DNA from: Cardinalis cardinalis
Taxonomy: Eukaryota; Chordata; Aves; Passeriformes; Cardinalidae
DNA: 64,000 nucleotides
Assembly: GCA_014549065.1 (NCBI GenBank)
Contig: JACDOX010000013.1
Location: 4,574,370-4,638,369 of the forward strand
Direction of reading: 5' to 3'
Both the position numbers and the translations under genes were made by a program. This document shows, in pieces, positions 61,277 to 64,000 of the stretch (the first letter of the stretch is position 1; every line of letters starts with the position of its first letter). A model generated the notes under the pieces. The model saw only the letters and a list, made by a program, of their open reading frames with translations, made no database searches and had not been told where the DNA came from.

Positions 61277-63644
61277 GTGAGGTTGAGATGAAGGCTGTTA
61301 CCAGAGTTACGGAAATAATCAGTTGTGGGGATCCAAATACTGAATACAGAATAATTCTGCCTTGGATCAGATCCTGACTCTAAGAAATTCTTTATATTTA
61401 AGTTATTATTTTAAAAACATGGCACTGGATTTTATTTTTTTAAAAATCATCTTGATAGATGTCTTTCTACATGCAGGTGAATTGATTATTTGGCCATATT
61501 TTTCTATGTAAAAGGCCAGCATTATTGCTGTCTTATCTTTGAATTGGTCTTTCTGCCCAAACTGATGGCTAGAACAATAGAGATCATTCTGGAGCAGGAA
61601 CTTGTTTCAGAATCCAGGTCTTATCACAGTTTTTACTGGCAAAGGCTGCTATTCATACTGTCATTCACTGATGCTACATAATAGATGGTGTCTGCCTTGC
61701 ACACCATAGATAACTCACCAGATTAGGAGCTGGTTTTAATTCCACACACTCAACTGACATCAAAACCACTCAGTCTCTCCAAACAGAACAAAAAATCCAA
61801 CAACAGCAGAAGATAACTGATAAGTTAGGTTGTCTGAATGTGTGACTTTCTTTTTTGCATCGATTGTCATTGAGAATGTTGGCATACCCACTTTTGGTTG
61901 GGCTTTTGATAAAGCTTTTCAATACTGTTTCTCCAAAAAAAAATTATGACAATATAATCTTATCTATCATTTTCCCATAAGCAAGTACTGAACATAACCA
62001 CAATCTGTGTACACTCACACACAGTGATTATATTGAGAAATAATTATTCCTGATTTTATTCCCTTCATATGTGTGAAACATGACATAAATTAACAAAATA
62101 TGTGTATATATTTGTTACAAACATTGCGTGGTGTATAATGGCTTATGATTTTTCATGAGTAGGCCTGTAGAAATAGTCTGAAAGTGGTGTCAGTGCTTTA
62201 TGGTATAATGACAGGGAAAATTATACTGACAATAATAACTGCCATTCAATTGTCATCTTAAATGAGTAAGAGACTCCTGTTGTTTATACCTTTAAATAAA
62301 TAATAAATCATATTTCCTTTAATTTTTTTTAATGTAAACTGATTGAAACAAAGGAGGACATATAAGGAGAGAAAATCCTTCAGTATGTGATTTAGAGTTT
62401 GTCTTCTGAGTCATTGGTATTTATTTAAGTTTTTTTTTTCATCAGGAACCAAATTGCAAAAGAGCTCCAGGGACACCATTTTGTAAGGCCAAGGAGACAG
62501 AATCTTCCTAATACTTTTCCTTGTCCTGGGAATTGAAGTCTTGGGTAAAGGGTTGCATGTAGTTCTCCATCCAGCTGGGCAGAAGAAGAGGGGCTGTTGT
62601 CATATGTAGCTTTTATTTCCTGCACCTGCCTCAATCCACCAGCTAGTAGAAGAAAAGGGAAATACACTGNAGTCTCTATTTAGTTGCAATTAATTACTTC
62701 CTTCCGCTGTCACAGTAATGGAAAGAATTCTGTATTTGAATCAGAGTTCCTTCCTAGGACTCATCCAGGACTGATGTTATAGCCTGTTTGTTGTACACTT
62801 TGAGTAAAAGAGGCTTAAGTTCTCAATTAATTCAGTTTGGACCTTAAGGATCTACTTTTTCCAGCAATAAAAATAGTGTATATGAACATCATCTAATTAA
62901 TACCTTAATACTTTGTGTGCATAAAAGTTATCAGAAATGATTTTTATGTCACATACAAGTGGTAAAGGAGCATTTTGGGTACATATTAGATAATTCTCAG
63001 TTGATCTTTTCAAGTTATTGCTCCACAGCTTAATAATANAAGTAAATTTTTTTCTTCTCTGTGTTCAATTTAACTGTTTAAGTTAACTATTATGGTGGTG
63101 ACCTGCTTGGTTGGAATGCTGTGTAACCATTCCTATAGACATAAATATATAATTTTTGTTTTGATAAATACACGAGTTTAAATGAATGTGCAGTGGCAAT
63201 TAGTTCCAGTGTCTATTTCCCACAGGAATACAAAACTCACCCTTTCCCAGGGGTTAGTCTGAAGCCTGTTGGAGGAGAATGGCTGCAGTTCATCCTTTCT
63301 TTGCTGGAAAACAAAGAGAAGTTTTCTTTGTATGCCACTTTAGGCAGTCATGGCTCTCTCTCAGTCCTTCTGTTGCTTTGTCAAAGGCAAATGGTAATCT
63401 GTTCTCTCTTTCAGGCTACTCTTAAGTACTATTTCCTAGAGTCATATTCTAGGATGTTTTTTCCAAAATATCACATCATANTATTTCACAAAACTGTCCT
63501 GATCAGAAACACAAGGCCATGGTTCTCTTCCTTCTGATGTTTTCCTGGTGTCACAGTGGCTTAGAGACAGGGTTGTGGCAGTGTAGGCCTTGTCTGACAA
63601 AGAGGGTAGTATGGCCCTAAACTTGCCTTGAACTCACAGGTTTT
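61277..63644. other. Non-coding stretch
   Basis: Unique AT-rich DNA. An open minus-strand block near 62540-62655 follows a good pyrimidine tract (TTTCCCTTTTCTTCTACTAG), but its donor is weak. Confidence 0.5.
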
Positions 63645-63832
63645 AACTTTGGGGTGTTTATTTGGTGGGTTTTTTAGTGGATTTTTTGTTGTTGTTTTTG
63701 GGTTGTGGTGTTTTGGGTGATATTTTTGTTTTCTAGTTGNTTGTTTTGGAGGTTTTGCTTGGTNTGTTTTTGTTGGGGTTTTGTTTTGTTTTAGTTTCAT
63801 TTTGTNTTGGTTTGGGGTTTCTTTTTGTGTGT
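63645..63832 (+). repeat. T/G-rich low-complexity tract
   Basis: About 190 bp of T-runs with G, GG and GGGG insertions, the longest such tract in the window, with three Ns. Confidence 0.85.
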
Positions 63833-63841
63833 ATTATTTAA

Positions 63842-63875
63842 GACCTGTGCCTAAGAGTGACCTGTGCCTAACAGT
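63842..63875 (+). repeat. 17-bp tandem duplication
   Basis: GACCTGTGCCTAAGAGT is followed at once by the same word with one change (AAC for AAG). It sits directly downstream of the T/G tract. Confidence 0.88.
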
Positions 63876-64000
63876 GCNCACAGTACAAGATGGGTGAAGT
63901 CCATAGAATAGGCATTTAGACTGTATTGCAGCATATCCTTCACTTTTGAAAGCCTACAGTTTGATCTAGAAGGCATTCTAGATGTCTGTAAGGCCATCTT

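Noticed and set aside
1..64000. tRNA, rRNA, CRISPR arrays, operons or bacterial-type signals
   Set aside because: None were seen; the repeats and composition are those of a vertebrate nuclear genome.

Overview
This looks like about 64 kb of bird nuclear DNA. The evidence is three CR1 LINE copies with the CR1-type 3' end, two or three families of avian-type endogenous-retrovirus LTRs, and many T/G-rich simple tracts. The background is AT-rich and CpG-poor, and long open frames are absent. I recognise the 1.3 kb LTR at 43.3-44.6 kb as a family common in many bird genomes, from memory and not from a search. The species cannot be set. Isolated single N bases are scattered throughout.

Layout. 1-8.3 kb: AT-rich non-coding DNA. 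8.3-9.0 kb: a ~310 bp LTR, then a CR1 3' end. 10.5-11.1 kb: a second type of LTR on the minus strand. 11-21 kb: mostly unique DNA with one 173-codon open frame of unknown meaning. 21.1 kb: a short CR1. 25.9-42.5 kb: a possible minus-strand multi-exon gene. 43.3-44.6 kb: a minus-strand LTR split by a second copy of the 8.3 kb LTR. 45-59 kb: unique AT-rich DNA. 59.6-60.9 kb: a CR1 carrying the C-terminal half of its reverse-transcriptase ORF. 61.0-61.3 kb: the only dense CpG cluster, followed by a plausible plus-strand exon.

No named gene can be recognised. The most gene-like signal is a chain of five open blocks on the minus strand (42.4, 39.3, 29.0, 26.6 and 26.0 kb). Each has AG/GT edges, the reading phases agree across all joins, and the last block ends in a stop. 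Single blocks of this quality also arise by chance in AT-rich DNA, so the model is a hypothesis. The strongest solid result is the nested LTR: both elements keep a candidate target-site duplication, which gives a two-step insertion history.
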